The position numbers and the translations under genes are program-made. 64,000 bases of DNA, taken from Platynereis dumerilii (taxonomy: Eukaryota; Annelida; Polychaeta; Phyllodocida; Nereididae). The notes under the pieces are model-generated. The model was not told the DNA's origin. It ran no database searches and saw only the letters and a program-made list of their open reading frames with translations. Positions 24,701 through 32,879 of the stretch are shown here, piece after piece (within the stretch, counting starts at the first letter, position 1; the number at the start of each line of letters is the position of its first letter). The stretch covers positions 72,472,380 to 72,536,379 of the forward strand of contig JAPTHN010000001.1 of assembly GCA_026936325.1 (NCBI GenBank). Direction: 5' to 3'.

Positions 24701-27437
24701 CAAATAAGCCAGGTCTCTCTCCATGAGGTCAGCAAATTTGTTGATGATGACTCCTCTCTCTGAAGCATCCATGGTTCTCCATTTTGAGTTGATCTTGAAA
24801 GCTTCTCTGGCTGCTTTCACTGCTTTCTCTATGTCAGCCTGAAAGTTAAATAAGGACATATATGAAGGTTTACGAAAAATGTTTTGCAGCAATAAACGGA
24901 AAAGAAAATGTCCGTACGACAGGACTTAGTAAAGTAATAAAATATGAGAGTTGTTATGAAATATATCACATTAAACCGAAGCAAATACCAGGCCACATTG
25001 CCCACTTCCTCCATTTCCCTAGCAAATAAATTCAAGGTGTTCAATTAAAAACAAAAAAAATCTTGCACCATTGGGGACAATATGGTTCTTTTGTTTTTTC
25101 TCATAACTTTTTTTAACAGTGTTTTTGCTGGAACAGAATCAATGCTGGTGGGAAAGCCACACAACTGGGAGGAAGTCCTTCATAAATTCTGGTCAACATG
25201 ACTTAAGTACAGCACACATTCCATACTGTACCCCGATGGTGCTTTACATTGTATAGGAAATTGGACATCGTATTAAAATAGTTAATCAGATAAAATACCA
25301 ACATGTATACGCAAGGTCATAAATTTGCCTTGTTCACAAAAACGCTTAAATGCATATGTGTGACGTTGCATTTTAAACAGATTATCAAGTAACAGTAGTC
25401 CTGAGCAACTACTACAAAGTGCCCCCATTTTCTTTTTTATTTCGCCCACAGTGACTATGCAACAAGTCTAGAGTAGAAATGAGAAGGGAAATAGGTATTT
25501 TTACATCAAACGGTTTCAATATCAGATGCATGAATGTATATAGATAGATAGATATATACATGGATAGACGATTGGGGCTTTATGTCCTGTATTTATGCAC
25601 TTGGTAGGCTAATCAGGATAGGAGCAGGAAATGCTAATGAGGCAAAGGATGATTGAAACAACCATCCAACATTGGCCATGGTGACCCGGCAAGAGCTCGA
25701 TTCGAACCCTGGACAAAGCAACTGGCAGCCTATAGTACGCTTCTGCCAGACCAACTTCCCCCGACAGATGCATATAAAGATACATCGATAGATAAATCAA
25801 TAGATAAATCGATAGATAAATCGATAGATAAATCGATAGATAAATCGATAGATAAATCGATAGATAGATAGATGGATAGATAGATAGATAGATAGATAAA
25901 TAGAATTCTGAAAGTACATGAACAACAAAGGCATAGAAAGATGGATAGAGGGGTGACAACGAAACCATTGTAAAACTTTGAATAGCGAGTTATCACATGA
26001 AAAGAGTAGAATTACATATACAATGGCAATGCAAGTCCCCTGAAGCATGACCTCACCTTGCTCCCCTCCTGGACTTGGCATATTGGCTCTCCTGTCACAG
26101 GGTTGATGGTGGTGAAGGTCTTTCCAGATTCTGAATTCACCCATTCATTGTTGATGAATAACTGAAGAATAAAATCAGTGCATAAATTAATTACCAGGGG
26201 GTAAAAATGTTACTTTTAATACATGGAGTGAAAAGTTCCTTTAGGATCATTTAGGAGCTACTCGTTGTAAAGCACCCATAATACATAAGCATATAATTTT
26301 TTATATTAAAAGTTTGCTGAATTCCTTACATTGGTCCTATTTATTTTTCCACTTTAATATTTTTTATTACATTTCACTATAACATACCTGGAAAAACATT
26401 AATTGCTAATGCAATCATGATTCAGCATGGCCAGAAGTGATGGACGTTGGTCAGGTCAGTATGACCAGCCACATTTACATTTTCATGAAACTGTATACCT
26501 TATAATAGATCTATTCAAAGTGGCTTTGAGTGCAGGGGGATTAACGACAACAAAGCGATGATCACTTCGTGCACAACAATCAACTAATTAAATTTGATCA
26601 AACATTACGTCACCAGGGATGAATTGGCAGTTTAAAGTCCAAACATTCTTTTATTTTTAGGTCACTTCCCTTTAACTTTTCAAAAGAAGACCAAATGAAT
26701 TTCATACCAAATGGATCTTATTTCAAGAAATCTCATTTGTCTGATACGCCCTGAATACCAAGGACCTAATCTGACTGTAAGATCTCACAAAAGTTAACAA
26801 ATAGCTCTAAAACTAAAATTTGATAAATACAAAAAGAGTAACAAAATATCACATCTTTTGAAAGTTCCATAAATTTGTAATCTAAGAAAGATGGACATGT
26901 CCAACTAACATTGTCATTGTGTATAATGTGAAACATAAGACCCTAAAAATGTAGGTTGTTAGCATTTGTATTTTCTCTCACTGTTCCTCCTTTTGTGAGG
27001 AAATCTCGTGAAAGTCATTTACAACTTGGCTTGTCTCTTGTTATGGCCCAGTGACCTCAGGTATTGCACATGTATTTTGTTCCTTTTTCCAAGTTCCCTT
27101 GCCCCAGGGACAATCTGCATTATTTTATTCACAAGTTTATAAATATATAATCACTTTGTATCGTGTTTTTGCTGCACATGCAATCCAATGAAGACACACA
27201 GCATATACATGAAATATTTATAATATTATGTTCAAAGTGTTTGCATATCATATCATGATATATTTAATCAAATAAAATGTATATTTATAGATGAGAGACG
27301 TGCATGCAAAATGTCAAAAATGCTCCATCACTCAGATTAATAATTGCAGCATGCACTTATCAATTGACCTATCTGCAAAAAAATCTTACCTGGGTGTATT
27401 TGATTTCTGGATTGGGAATAGGAGTAGGTGCAGACAT
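15708..27437 (-). CDS. ALDH1A: Aldehyde dehydrogenase 1A-class (retinal dehydrogenase-like), 14 exons, 494 aa
   Basis: NAD-dependent oxidation of retinal or other aldehydes to acids; probably a cytosolic tetramer, since there is no mitochondrial presequence. Fourteen exons join in frame from ATG at 27437 to TAA at 15708: 27390-27437, 26057-26161, 24698-24838, 21131-21257, 20645-20706, 20383-20511, 20178-20291, 19809-19911, 19102-19286, 17174-17338, 16885-17042, 16389-16463, 16026-16065, 15708-15740. Seen: WN at 162-163 (oxyanion Asn), VKPAEQTP (Lys186), FTGSTEVG (237-244), LELGGK with general base Glu262, catalytic Cys296 in [15 protein letters not shown] (392-397) and the C-terminus [10 protein letters not shown]. 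The Cys normally next to the catalytic one in ALDH1A is Ala here. Every junction is GT-AG except intron 10, which is GC-AG. Length is normal for ALDH1 (about 500). ALDH2 is less likely because of the N- and C-termini. Confidence 0.95.
16026..16065 (-). CDS. ALDH1A: ALDH1A-like exon 13
   Basis: 40-bp exon: Leu471, then [13 protein letters not shown]; donor ACG|GTGAGT. It matches the EYSEVKT region of ALDH1A proteins. Confidence 0.9.
16389..16463 (-). CDS. ALDH1A: ALDH1A-like exon 12
   Basis: Completes Trp446 and encodes [20 protein letters not shown], then IGRE. The [11 protein letters not shown] loop is a family signature. Donor ATT|GTAAGT. Confidence 0.93.
16885..17042 (-). CDS. ALDH1A: ALDH1A-like exon 11
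   Basis: Residues 394-445 plus two bases of Trp446: [20 protein letters not shown], then [20 protein letters not shown]. Donor TG|GTGAGT. Confidence 0.94.
17174..17338 (-). CDS. ALDH1A: ALDH1A-like exon 10 (GC donor)
   Basis: Residues 339-393, from [20 protein letters not shown] to DDMRIAKEE. The acceptor is AATTAG. The only donor that keeps the frame into exon 11 is GAG|GCTAGT, a GC-AG intron. Confidence 0.93.
18000..18360 (+). mobile_element. tRNA-derived SINE with (TCTA)n tail, in ALDH intron 9
   Basis: The body, from about 18108, contains an A-box-like GGTAGCGTGCTGG and a B-box-like GAGTTTGAATGCC, followed by a tRNA-unrelated region with GTTTCAATCATCCTTCACCT and CCTAATTAGTCTACCCAG, and ends in a TATC tail from about 18270. 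A diverged copy lies inverted at 25540-25772. A short GATA run also precedes the element (17998-18030). Confidence 0.75.
19102..19286 (-). CDS. ALDH1A: ALDH1A-like exon 9 (catalytic Cys)
   Basis: Completes Leu277 and encodes residues 278-338, with [20 protein letters not shown]; nucleophile Cys296. Donor CAG|GTATGT. Confidence 0.94.
19379..19596. mobile_element. Palindromic TIR element E2 (CCGTAAAACGGGG type), 218 bp, in ALDH intron 8
   Basis: The left half CCGTAAAACGGGGTAAAGTT and the right half ...AACTTTACCCCCATTTTACGG pair over most of the length. The motif GGGGTAAAGTTG occurs twice on each side, and an inner palindrome is built on CTCACTGACAC/GTGTCAGTGAG. It lies between exons 8 and 9 and would form a large hairpin in the pre-mRNA. 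Confidence 0.85.
19809..19911 (-). CDS. ALDH1A: ALDH1A-like exon 8 (general base Glu)
   Basis: Residues 243-276 plus one base: [20 protein letters not shown] then [14 protein letters not shown], with Glu262 as the general base. Donor ACT|GTGAGA. Confidence 0.94.
20178..20291 (-). CDS. ALDH1A: ALDH1A-like exon 7
   Basis: Residues 205-242: [20 protein letters not shown] then VAFTGSTE, the start of the Rossmann glycine motif, which continues in exon 8. Confidence 0.94.
20383..20511 (-). CDS. ALDH1A: ALDH1A-like exon 6 (NAD-binding)
   Basis: Residues 162-204: [16 protein letters not shown] with Asn163, then [11 protein letters not shown] with Lys186 that contacts the cofactor in this family. 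Donor GAG|GTATGT. Confidence 0.94.
20645..20706 (-). CDS. ALDH1A: ALDH1A-like exon 5
   Basis: Completes Asp141 and encodes [20 protein letters not shown] and P161; donor CCC|GTAAGT. A small exon of 62 bp. Confidence 0.93.
21131..21257 (-). CDS. ALDH1A: ALDH1A-like exon 4
   Basis: Residues 99-140 plus one base of Asp141; [11 protein letters not shown] and [10 protein letters not shown] are family-typical. Donor TTG|GTAAGA. Confidence 0.93.
21520..21660. repeat. GC-rich GCGGT-repeat block, possible hAT-like end
   Basis: Within AT-rich intron 3, AGAGCCCTGCGCGGTC opens a 130-bp stretch of repeated GCGGT/GACCGC words. Subterminal repeats of this kind occur at ends of hAT elements, but no inverted partner end was found. 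Confidence 0.4.
22747..22762. repeat. (GA)n microsatellite
   Basis: Short GAGA run in ALDH intron 3. Confidence 0.85.
23375..23779. repeat. Interleaved inverted repeats X-Y-X'-Y' in ALDH intron 3
   Basis: Y (23436-23545) and Y' (23668-23778) are about 111-bp near-identical inverted copies starting GAGACCACAGGTGGAATGAT. X (about 23380-23430) and X' (about 23555-23610) are inverted copies around TTAGTTATAC and TTATACAAC. The order X Y X' Y' means the two stems cannot both form without a pseudoknot. Confidence 0.8.
23850..24580 (+). repeat. Minisatellite of about 26 bp, in ALDH intron 3
   Basis: About 27 units alternate between CTACACAACTGCAAGATA and TAGACAACTGTGCAAGATA, giving a higher-order period of about 50 bp. 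Most units contain CAACTG. Open frames within are spurious. Confidence 0.88.
24698..24838 (-). CDS. ALDH1A: ALDH1A-like exon 3
   Basis: Residues 52-98, with [12 protein letters not shown] and the helix [12 protein letters not shown]; acceptor TTTCAG, donor GCT|GTATGA, phase 0. Confidence 0.92.
25540..25772 (-). mobile_element. tRNA-derived SINE, second copy, in ALDH intron 2
   Basis: On the minus strand: GGTCTGGCAGAAGCGTACT, a good B box GGGTTCGAATC, then GTTTCAATCATCCTTTGCCT and CTGATTAGCCTACCAAGTGC, ending in TATC repeats at the low-coordinate side. It is colinear with the copy at 18108 over about 160 bp. Confidence 0.78.
25780..25900. repeat. GATA-type microsatellite (ATCGATAGATAA)n and (GATA)n
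   Basis: About eight 12-bp units followed by plain GATA repeats. This produces false open frames on both strands (repeated KSID and SIYL). Confidence 0.9.
26057..26161 (-). CDS. ALDH1A: ALDH1A-like exon 2
   Basis: Residues 17-51, beginning [16 protein letters not shown]; acceptor TTCTTCAG, donor AAG|GTGAGG, phase 0 at both ends. Confidence 0.92.
27390..27437 (-). CDS. ALDH1A: ALDH1A-like exon 1
   Basis: Residues 1-16, [16 protein letters not shown]; donor CAG|GTAAGA, phase 0. The start is the first ATG downstream of the TATA box, and the exon matches family N-termini in position. Confidence 0.92.
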
Positions 27438-27547
27438 GATGACTTGTCAGTTCAGGTATACAGTATAAACAGAACCGAGTTTGAGGTCAGAATGAAGTGC
27501 TCAGTTGGGAGCCAGCTGTAACCTAGAACAGCTCTGGCCCAGTTGCT

Positions 27548-27557
27548 CTTTTATATA
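27548..27557 (-). promoter_or_regulatory. TATA box of the ALDH1A-like gene
   Basis: TATATAAAAG on the minus strand, 111 bp upstream of the ATG. Transcription would start about 30 bp downstream, near 27520, giving a 5' UTR of about 85 nt. Position and sequence fit a classical core promoter; it is inferred, not measured. Confidence 0.65.
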
Positions 27558-27559
27558 CA

Positions 27560-27963
27560 GCCAGGCTGGCGAACTGAATGCTCATTGGCCCAACTGTGAT
27601 CCATGCAGTTTGTGCAGTGTGAAATGCAACATTTGGACTGCAAAGCACACATTATTCAGCACTTAAGAAGCTTTAAGAGTTGTTCGTGTCATTGTCTAGG
27701 AATATAGATCTACATTAGCATTGTGTGCTTTTTTAAAAAATTATCTGCCTATTCATTGTGAAATTGCCAGTTCGAAAAGTGACAATTGTCTATTTAAAAG
27801 CAATGGTGTTTTGTTCAGTTTGTTTAAATCGCCACATAACTCTAATGTGTAAAACATGGATGTAAGCAAATTAATCAGCAATGACGTTCAGTATATAAAT
27901 GTTTTGCAGATTTGGCCAATGAATACATTTTTGCATTTCTAAAGCACCAGTGAGCTGGTGCAT
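27560..27963. other. Upstream flank of the ALDH gene, nothing further seen
   Basis: Region 5' of the TATA box. No further promoter element or gene can be supported. Confidence 0.35.
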
Positions 27964-29963
27964 GTAGGGGAGAGTGGGGCCAGTTGAACCAAATTTTAGA
28001 AATTATTGTCCTGTGTGCGTACTTATACAGCTTTCAGGGCGGACAAGGATGGAAAAGTTGTTTAAAAAGTTGACTAAACAACCAAACTTTAGGTTTTGGT
28101 GTACATCTTACCACATATATTTGAAAACGGTAGAATTTCAGTCATGCAAAAAGTTTTTAGGCGTCATTAACATCAGTCTGTAAAAACCCTCTATATTTCT
28201 CAAAATTAACACACATCGTACCACCTGCAATAATGCAGAGGGAGTGCGAGGTGCAGACAGAACAATCATATAATAAAAAGAGTACTGCTATCTGCCTGAC
28301 AGCAACCACAATTAAAATAAATGGCAAATAACTAAATTTTTCATTTTTTCTACACTTCCATTAAGTTTTTCTTTCACACTACTTGGTTTCAGCTCACCAA
28401 CTCTATTTAGTTACTAAATTGTACACATGCCAAATGATTCCAGCGAAAAAAGAACCTGTGTAACAATTTTTTAACTTCAAATCAAGCAATAAACGCCCCA
28501 AAATTCGCTATTTTTGTCCTGTGAATCATGACGTTAATGACAAAATATGACGCTTGTGACACTTATGGCTGGTAAATTACTCCTGAGCTTCTTACTTGTG
28601 CATATAAGTTAGTAATATATCATGAGTACAAAAATTATTTGAAAAATGTATGCAATTTTTTTTTTTTATATGTATGCTGCACCCAAGAAGCTTACTGAAG
28701 TGGTATACTGCTGCAACTGGGCAAATAAATCAGGACTTCCAAAATGCATGTGACGTCACATTTGCCAATAACTAGTGTCACTTCAATTGGGATTTTAGAG
28801 TGATAGCGCCAAAACTGCCATTAGAATCACACATAGTTTATTAAAACCATGTTCGTTAATGACAAGTGACGTTAATGACAATTTTAAACTGATATTTCCT
28901 TGAACCAGTGAATACATTATGTGATGCCAATCTTGGCTTACATTAAGACTTGTGTACACCAAAGCAAGTTCCAAAGTGATTTTTTTCCAGACATACATTG
29001 CCAAAATTAGCCAGGAGGGCGTTTGTTAATGACAAATCAAGGTAGGACAACTGACATTTTGGTATAAATAGTGTAGTTATCTATATTCTGTGCAGTTTAT
29101 GGACTTGCAGCTGAATCAGTCAGCTGCTAGGGTTCCTAAAGATCATCAAAATTGAAGTGGTATAAAAAAATGTTTGTCGGTTGATTTTTTATGAGAAAAA
29201 TCATTGGGTGTGATGTTTATGACATGAAATTGGAGCCAAAGACACAAGAGCCCCCTGTGGTTGGGCACAGGCACTCTCCTGGACTGACTGTACAGTCTGT
29301 TTGAAATAACATGATATTCATACTCAGTATCAACTGACTAATACAGGAGTGTGCCTGTGGGTTGGGTAACAATATTAGGCAAGTCATTGGTTTTGGAATT
29401 TGAAAGGGTGTTGGTCAAGGTCCACTTTGAGGTTAAAATTAGGTGGATTAAGGAGACAAGTAAAAATTATTTGAGGTGATTTGTGAAGGAAAATGCTAGT
29501 GGAGACAGGCCATTTTCAGGGGGGGTAGGGCACTTTCATTCAATTTTTGGAAGGGATAAAAGTTGTCTGCCACACATTTTCTGTGCCAAATTTTTTGCTG
29601 ATATGTTGCTCTGAAACAAATGACCGCCAAGAACCTTGCATGTACATTCATGTCCGTGTGAATTGCTCTAAGACACTGGAGACAAGAATTTCAGCTTTAC
29701 CAAATTTTGACCCATATATGAGCCTCCAGTTGAACCAACCGTTGGAGCCAGTTGAACCTGGAAGGATAATGGGTGAAGTGCGGGGCTGCAGTCCTATATT
29801 TTTGCTAACTAGTTCACCTGGGACATGGCATGTTTTGCTAATTTGGTTAAAATTGACATCTCCCACACATTTCCTTTTGTTTAAAGAATAGTCGTCTACT
29901 TCTACTTCACTTAACTCACTTTCCAATTGATTTGATTTCGACTTTTTTGTTAATGCTTCAGAA
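27964..29963. other. Region opening with an E-type terminus; repeated CGTTAATGACA words
   Basis: 27964 begins GTAGGGGAGAGTGGGGCCAG followed by TTGAACC, the same layout as the E1/E2/E4 ends. CCAGTTGAACC recurs twice at about 29728 and 29750 in the same direction. CGTTAATGACAA or close variants recur near 28534, 28855, 28870 and 29024. No inverted right end was found, so this is either an element with a lost end or one that extends into the ORF region. Confidence 0.45.
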
Positions 29964-30191
29964 ATGTCTGATCGTGAAGATGAGAAACATGAACGTCCCG
30001 AAGAGCCTGAGGAAGAAGCGATGTTCAACGAAACTGTCGATGAAAATGAACACGAATCGCCTGATGATGATGACGCAGATGAAAAAGAAAACAAAGGCGA
30101 TGATGTCAAAAGAAAGCGTGGTCGACCACATAAAAACGCAACTTTGACCAGAAAACTGTTAACGCACAGCTCAAAAAGGCTGCTGACATGA
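29964..30191 (+). CDS. Acidic AT-hook ORF directly upstream of the KH ORF
   Basis: 75 codons starting MSDREDEKHERPEEP: highly acidic (Asp/Glu runs at about 15-45), then KRKRGRPHK, an AT-hook core (RGRP) that would bind the minor groove. It ends by overlapping the start of the next ORF in a different frame. In that second frame the codons just before its Met (FDQKTVNAQLKKAAD) look coding, so the two ORFs were probably one protein separated by an indel. An acceptor-like TTTTTTGTTAATGCTTCAG precedes the ATG, so an upstream exon is possible. Confidence 0.5.
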   Translation: MSDREDEKHERPEEPEEEAMFNETVDENEHESPDDDDADEKENKGDDVKRKRGRPHKNATLTRKLLTHSSKRLLT

Positions 30192-31276
30192 CTCAAGGCG
30201 CTGATGGAGGCCGTAAGAATAGCGATACTGCTCAACTCGAACTTGCCAAAGCCAAAGAAGAAATGACCAAGCTTCTCAAAACTAATCAACAGTTAATCAA
30301 ACAACTAGAAATGACAGTAAAGGTAACTTCAACCTTGACAAGTGAACTTGAAAACACACAGTGCCTCCTGCAGGAGAAGGAGCGTGATTACAATGACTTG
30401 CTTAGTGAAATTTCCAAAAGTGAAGATGCGTCGATCAGTGCAAAGCGCTCAGTAAAACCGAAAGGATTAGTCATTTATGATAAAGTGACGAAGGAGATTG
30501 CCCAGCATCTGACTAACAGAATCGAGTGGAAGGGAGACCTGAAGACTACAGAAGAACTGCTTGAATCCGAAAACCTGAGTGATTGTGCAAATTATGATGT
30601 AACAATTATTATGACAGGCGCGAGTGAGATCATCGACGGCAGCAGTGCATCTAACGTGTTTACCAACCTAGCAGAGCTCAATGTGAAATTGATGGAGAGA
30701 ACGAAACTACATCTCGTCAGCATTCCCCCCAATAACTGTAACAGTTTACAAGCAAACTTATTGAACATTAAGATAGACAAAGTTAAAGAGGACAATGGCC
30801 CCACTAAGATCATCAGCATTAAACCTCTAGGTCTACGAGTCGATCAAGTGCATGATGATGGCTTCTCGTTAAAGCCTAAAACAGTGCAACACTTTGCTGA
30901 GAAGATAAATGAAAATTTAGTTATTCCTGAAACCATCGAATCCGTTAGTGCGCAAGAACCATCAACGTCAACCTCCCGCAAGGATCATGCTGACTTTCGT
31001 TTAACATCGATCATGAAATGTAGGAAGGACAAAATTGGCCAAATAATTGGAAGAGGTGGAAACATCATTCGAAAACTGACTGACACCCACAATGTGGAAA
31101 TGAGTGTTAGTAGATGGTCTGAACACAAGAAAGACCATGAATATGATAACCCATTCTTTGCAGTTATGGTCACCGGCCTAGCTTCAAATGTCAAGATTGT
31201 TCTTGAGAAGTGTCGCAACTTATTGTCTGATTCGTCCGAAGGTGAAGAACCTTTCCGAAAAAAGGGTCGCTTTTGA
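30188..31276 (+). CDS. Intronless coiled-coil / SGNH-like / KH-domain protein, 362 aa, function unknown
   Basis: Seen: residues about 15-80 form a Leu/Lys/Glu-rich coiled coil. Residues about 92-235 have an SGNH-hydrolase-like pattern (KGLVIYDKVTKEIAQHL, then DVTIIMTGASEIIDG, then LVSIPPNNCNSL), but the GDS block reads YDK and the GxND block reads GASE, so catalysis looks lost. Residues about 272-345 are a KH domain with RKDKIGQIIGRGGNIIRKL (GxxG = GRGG); the end is basic (FRKKGRF). Known context: SGNH/esterase-like domains and coiled coils occur in LINE ORF1 proteins, and KH domains bind single-stranded nucleic acid. Inferred: a nucleic-acid-binding protein, either a transposon ORF or a retrocopied host gene. 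No RT or transposase is adjacent. Confidence 0.7.
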   Translation: MTQGADGGRKNSDTAQLELAKAKEEMTKLLKTNQQLIKQLEMTVKVTSTLTSELENTQCLLQEKERDYNDLLSEISKSEDASISAKRSVKPKGLVIYDKVTKEIAQHLTNRIEWKGDLKTTEELLESENLSDCANYDVTIIMTGASEIIDGSSASNVFTNLAELNVKLMERTKLHLVSIPPNNCNSLQANLLNIKIDKVKEDNGPTKIISIKPLGLRVDQVHDDGFSLKPKTVQHFAEKINENLVIPETIESVSAQEPSTSTSRKDHADFRLTSIMKCRKDKIGQIIGRGGNIIRKLTDTHNVEMSVSRWSEHKKDHEYDNPFFAVMVTGLASNVKIVLEKCRNLLSDSSEGEEPFRKKGRF

Positions 31277-31316
31277 CGTCTCATTGAAACACAGGCCCAA
31301 TGTTATTTCATAGAGA

Positions 31317-31556
31317 AGGGTGGTTCACTACTTATCTTAGACTTTGACCCATACCTAACTCCGATTCGATCAAAGAAAATTGGCTGCCATTGTTATCCCA
31401 CATGCCTCACATATCGGCCTTTATAACCCAATATGTTTTCCTCTCATTGGATTAGAATTCATGCTTCCTCAAGCAGTTTGGTTGAGGATGTTTAGCATTG
31501 ATGCAATGGCACAATATCATGAGTTTCACTTACTTACAGGTGGCACAGTACTGTAT
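31317..31556 (+). repeat. 240-bp repeat R, copy 1
   Basis: Runs from GGTTCACTACTTATCTTAGA to TTTCACTTACTTACAGGTGGC. Both ends carry TTCACTTACTTA-like words in direct orientation. Contains GTTATCCCACATGCCTCACA. Starts about 40 bp after the KH ORF stop. Confidence 0.8.
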
Positions 31557-31919
31557 ATGTGAAATCAAAACAGTCAAGAAATCAAGAAAGGAGTATATGA
31601 AAGTTTTGAAAAATAGGTATATGAGCTTTTTGAAAAGGAGTATGTAGGAATTTGAGAAAGGTGATAAAGTATGACAAAGTTTCTGACAAAGCACATTTGA
31701 AATTTTGGAAAAGTACAATAGATGATTATGCATAGTATTAGTTGCACTTCCTGGATATTTGTGAGAGATATTGGCAAAGCATGGCTAGTATTTTGGCAGG
31801 GGAGATGATATGCTGACAAAGACTTCAGAGAGTGCCTGGCATCCAAATGCATATCATGCAATTAGCTTATTGGGCAAGTAGATCTTCCGGTTGTAACACC
31901 GAGTCATATGTTGATTAAG

Positions 31920-32290
31920 CTGTGTGTGTGTGTGTATTTGTGTTTTACGCCTCTGCAGCACCTTATTAGGCTATATCGAGGCTTGCTAGGTTGTTATTTG
32001 TCTTTGTTTATTTTCGTCATATTTTGTAGTATGTCTGTGTTTGGTACAAAAATGAGATTATGTTTTCTGGTTTATCTATGAGAAGTCGAAGTGGGTTTGT
32101 TGGGAGAAGTGCATTTCTTTGTGTTTGAAAATCTCTACAATCCTTTAGGATATGTTTAATCGTGAGTGTTGAGTAAGCTAAAACAAAATAAATCAGATTA
32201 CTATTCTGCTTCTTCTTCTCATACCTGGCACCATCTGAGGACATATTTCCGAGGGGGTTGAAGCGCATGCATTTTAATATGACATATGCT
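31920..32290 (-). mobile_element. LINE 3' end with ORF2 C-terminus and (CA)n tail
   Basis: The minus strand encodes LTIKHILKDCRDFQTQRNAL ... ENIISFLYQTQTYYKI and a stop, the usual C-terminus of I/jockey-type reverse transcriptases. A 3' UTR follows with CCTAATAAGGTGCTG and a (CA)n tail at 31922. The 3' UTR motif is shared with the ORF1-only elements at 49153 and 50804, so this is probably a piece of their autonomous relative. Confidence 0.75.
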
Positions 32291-32381
32291 CCAAATTTCT
32301 GCAAAACAATTTATAGCTAGGTCTTTCAGAAAATGATAACATAGTCCAAATGTACATCCATGGCCATAAGTTTACCCTTAC

Positions 32382-32614
32382 AACGCCGCCTGTAAGTAAG
32401 TGAAACGCATGATATTGTGCCATTGCATCAATGCTAAACATTCTCAACCAAACTGCTTGTGGAGGCATGAATTCTCATCCGATGAGCAGAAAACATATTG
32501 GGTCATAAAGGCCTGCGAGGCATGTGGGATAACAATGGCAGCAAATTTTCTCTGCTGTAGTCGGTGCTAGGTATGGGTCAAAGTCTATGATAAGTAAGTG
32601 AACCACCCTTCCCT
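32382..32614 (-). repeat. 240-bp repeat R, copy 2 (inverted)
   Basis: Inverse copy of 31317-31556, including GTAAGTAAGTGAAACGC at the left and GATAAGTAAGTGAACC at the right. Only about 17 bp separate it from copy 3, so copies 2 and 3 form a 490-bp head-to-head palindrome. Confidence 0.8.
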
Positions 32615-32631
32615 ATTAAATAACATTTGGC

Positions 32632-32868
32632 AGGTGTTTCACTTACTTATCAATGACTTTGACCCATACCTAACTCTGAATACAGCAAAGAAAATTTGCT
32701 TCGATTGTTATCCCACATGCCTCACATATCGGCTTATATGACCCAATATGTTTTCCTTTCATCGGATGAAAATTCATGTTTCCCCAAGAAGTTTTGCTGA
32801 GGATGTTTTGCATTGATGCAATGGCACCATTTAATGCGTTATACTTACTTACAGGCGGCACTGTACCT
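32632..32868 (+). repeat. 240-bp repeat R, copy 3
   Basis: Runs from GTTTCACTTACTTATCAATG to ATACTTACTTACAGGCGGC; same order and orientation as copy 1. Confidence 0.8.
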
Positions 32869-32879
32869 GCTATGCCTCA

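Noticed and set aside
25609-26144. Open frames rich in SIYLSIYL or KSIDKSID
   Set aside because: Translations of GATA-type microsatellites.
29648-30289. 213-codon minus-strand frame opposite the AT-hook ORF
   Set aside because: Its Ser/Phe-rich half is the complement of the Asp/Glu-rich plus-strand ORF. The rest has no motif, although it is unusually long, so a transposon gene on this strand is not fully excluded.
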